Origin: Alteromonas sp. LOR
Lineage (GTDB): Bacteria > Pseudomonadota > Gammaproteobacteria > Enterobacterales > Alteromonadaceae
Direction: 5' to 3'
DNA length: 64,000 nucleotides
Assembly (NCBI RefSeq): GCF_000753865.1
Contig: NZ_JQFW01000042.1
Location: 22,979-86,978 of the forward strand
Of this stretch, positions 63,340 through 64,000 are shown piece after piece. A model generated the notes under the pieces. That model made no database searches, was not told the DNA's origin, and saw only the letters and a program-made list of their open reading frames with translations. A program made the position numbers and the translations under genes. Every line of letters begins with the position of its first letter. Positions within the stretch are counted from its first letter, which is position 1.

Positions 63340-63794
63340 TTACCTACATCTCAATTGCGACAAGGGTCGCGATTATACCCAAGTGTCATAAAAATTACAC
63401 ACTACATGATCAACAATAGCGTAATAAAAGGTCTTAACGTTGTAAGCTGTCGGCTATTAACGTCTGATACTCATCGCGGGAGTAGCGAATGTTTCAAAAT
63501 GGCTACTAAAGTACCTGCAAAACTGCTCATAAGACTGCTCATAAGACTGCTCATAAGACTGCTCATAATAATCGATACTAGGATCGGAAATTGTGAGATC
63601 AAAGAGTCAGTAATAAAGAATGTTTGAAGCGCCCACGCTAGAAGCGATTAGGACAGCAGTTGATATCATATTAGTGCGCTATAACTTAGCTAGGGATGTG
63701 TGGCAATGTGCTTAAAAAAAATTGATTCTCTTGGATAAGGATATCTGAGATTTGAATTCTTACGTGGGAGTTTTTAATTAGTCTAGGAAAAGGA
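63340..63794. other. Intergenic with 12-bp tandem repeat
   Basis: A 455-bp gap between nadA and the first tRNA-Lys. A 90-codon frame on the plus strand (63355-63627) is caused partly by the tandem repeat and has no ribosome site, so I do not call it. The nadA promoter must lie at its left end. Confidence 0.5.
63522..63568. repeat. Four tandem copies of ACTGCTCATAAG
   Basis: Copies start at 63522, 63534, 63546 and 63558; the last is 11 of 12 bp. A slippage-prone microsatellite in noncoding DNA. Confidence 0.9.
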
Positions 63795-63870
63795 TGGTGG
63801 GTCGTGCTGGATTCGAACCAGCGACCAATTGATTAAAAGTCAACTGCTCTACCAACTGAGCTAACGACCC
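63795..63870 (-). tRNA. lysT: tRNA-Lys(TTT), copy 1
   Basis: A 76-nt minus-strand gene: GGGTCGTTAGCTCAGTTGG at the 5' end, anticodon TTT in GACTTTTAATC, T-arm GGTTCGAATCC, acceptor GGGTCG/CGACCC and encoded CCA. Identical to copy 2. Confidence 0.96.
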
Positions 63871-63924
63871 ATCCAATGACACGAGATATATTTCACGAGA
63901 AATATAGTATAGCAGCTTAAATGA

Positions 63925-64000
63925 TGGTGGGTCGTGCTGGATTCGAACCAGCGACCAATTGATTAAAAGTCAACTGCTCTACCAACTGAGCTAACGACCC
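63925..64000 (-). tRNA. lysT: tRNA-Lys(TTT), copy 2, ending at window edge
   Basis: Same 76-nt sequence as copy 1, separated by 54 bp. The 5' base is the last base of the window, so the gene is complete but its promoter is outside. Probably a tandem tRNA-Lys transcription unit. Confidence 0.95.

Noticed and set aside
63355..63627. 90-codon frame with LLIR repeats
   Set aside because: The repeats come from a 12-bp tandem repeat and there is no ribosome site; it also overlaps the probable nadA promoter.
1..64000. CRISPR array
   Set aside because: No regularly spaced repeats of 24-40 bp with unique spacers and no cas genes were seen.

Overview
The window looks like chromosome of a marine gammaproteobacterium close to Alteromonas. 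I infer this from the gene families (gamma-type asd, SelO/YdiU, a PqiA/PqiB/PqiC operon, two RND pumps, several Alteromonadales-type conserved hypotheticals), moderate GC and weak Shine-Dalgarno use; no 16S gene is present, so the genus is inference.

Backbone, 1-37.5 kb: a divergent bioB/bioA pair; small membrane and periplasmic proteins; an AI-2E family permease; an AsmA/DUF748-like protein; a Na+/Ca2+ exchanger; asnS; an AtoE-type fatty-acid permease; pqiA-pqiB-pqiC followed after 5 nt by a diguanylate cyclase gene; two RND efflux operons, the second divergent from a TetR repressor; two CBS-domain proteins; asd; panE; selO; a diguanylate cyclase with an ethylene-receptor-like membrane sensor; a glutaredoxin-like protein; and a DUF1499 lipoprotein.

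Island 1, about 37.57-53.41 kb: a 15.6-kb insertion between the DUF1499 gene and nei. It is bounded by diverged duplications of its flanks: the last 97 bp of the DUF1499 gene are repeated at the right end, and a nei remnant with an in-frame 384-bp deletion lies at the left end. It carries MarR and GFA genes, an SDR/serine hydrolase/S41 peptidase operon, a membrane protein, an alpha/beta hydrolase, an OmpR-type regulator with histidine kinase, an S41/DJ-1/double-DTG aspartic protease operon, an outer-membrane barrel, a second paralogous kinase with no regulator of its own, and a lipoprotein serine hydrolase. Seven promoter regions share one motif, TTCAC(C/T)-N5-TT(C/T)AC(C/T), always in the same orientation relative to the gene and 9-10 nt upstream of a plausible -10 box. 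This is the layout of a PhoP-class response-regulator site and suggests a self-contained regulon of secreted or envelope hydrolases.

Island 2, 54.43-62.10 kb: an integrative element in the 3' end of tRNA-Ser(GGA). A 33-bp att repeat flanks it, and paired 13-bp-period repeats (TTGTAC(C/T)A) lie just inside both ends. It encodes a tyrosine integrase, a serine recombinase, a zinc-ribbon protein, a TerB-like/BRCT protein, and a KAP-family NTPase followed by a DUF2806 protein. The NTPase/DUF2806 pair is the best candidate here for an undescribed defence-type system.

Right edge: intact tRNA-Ser, nadA, a short 12-bp tandem repeat and two tRNA-Lys(TTT) genes, the last ending at the window edge.
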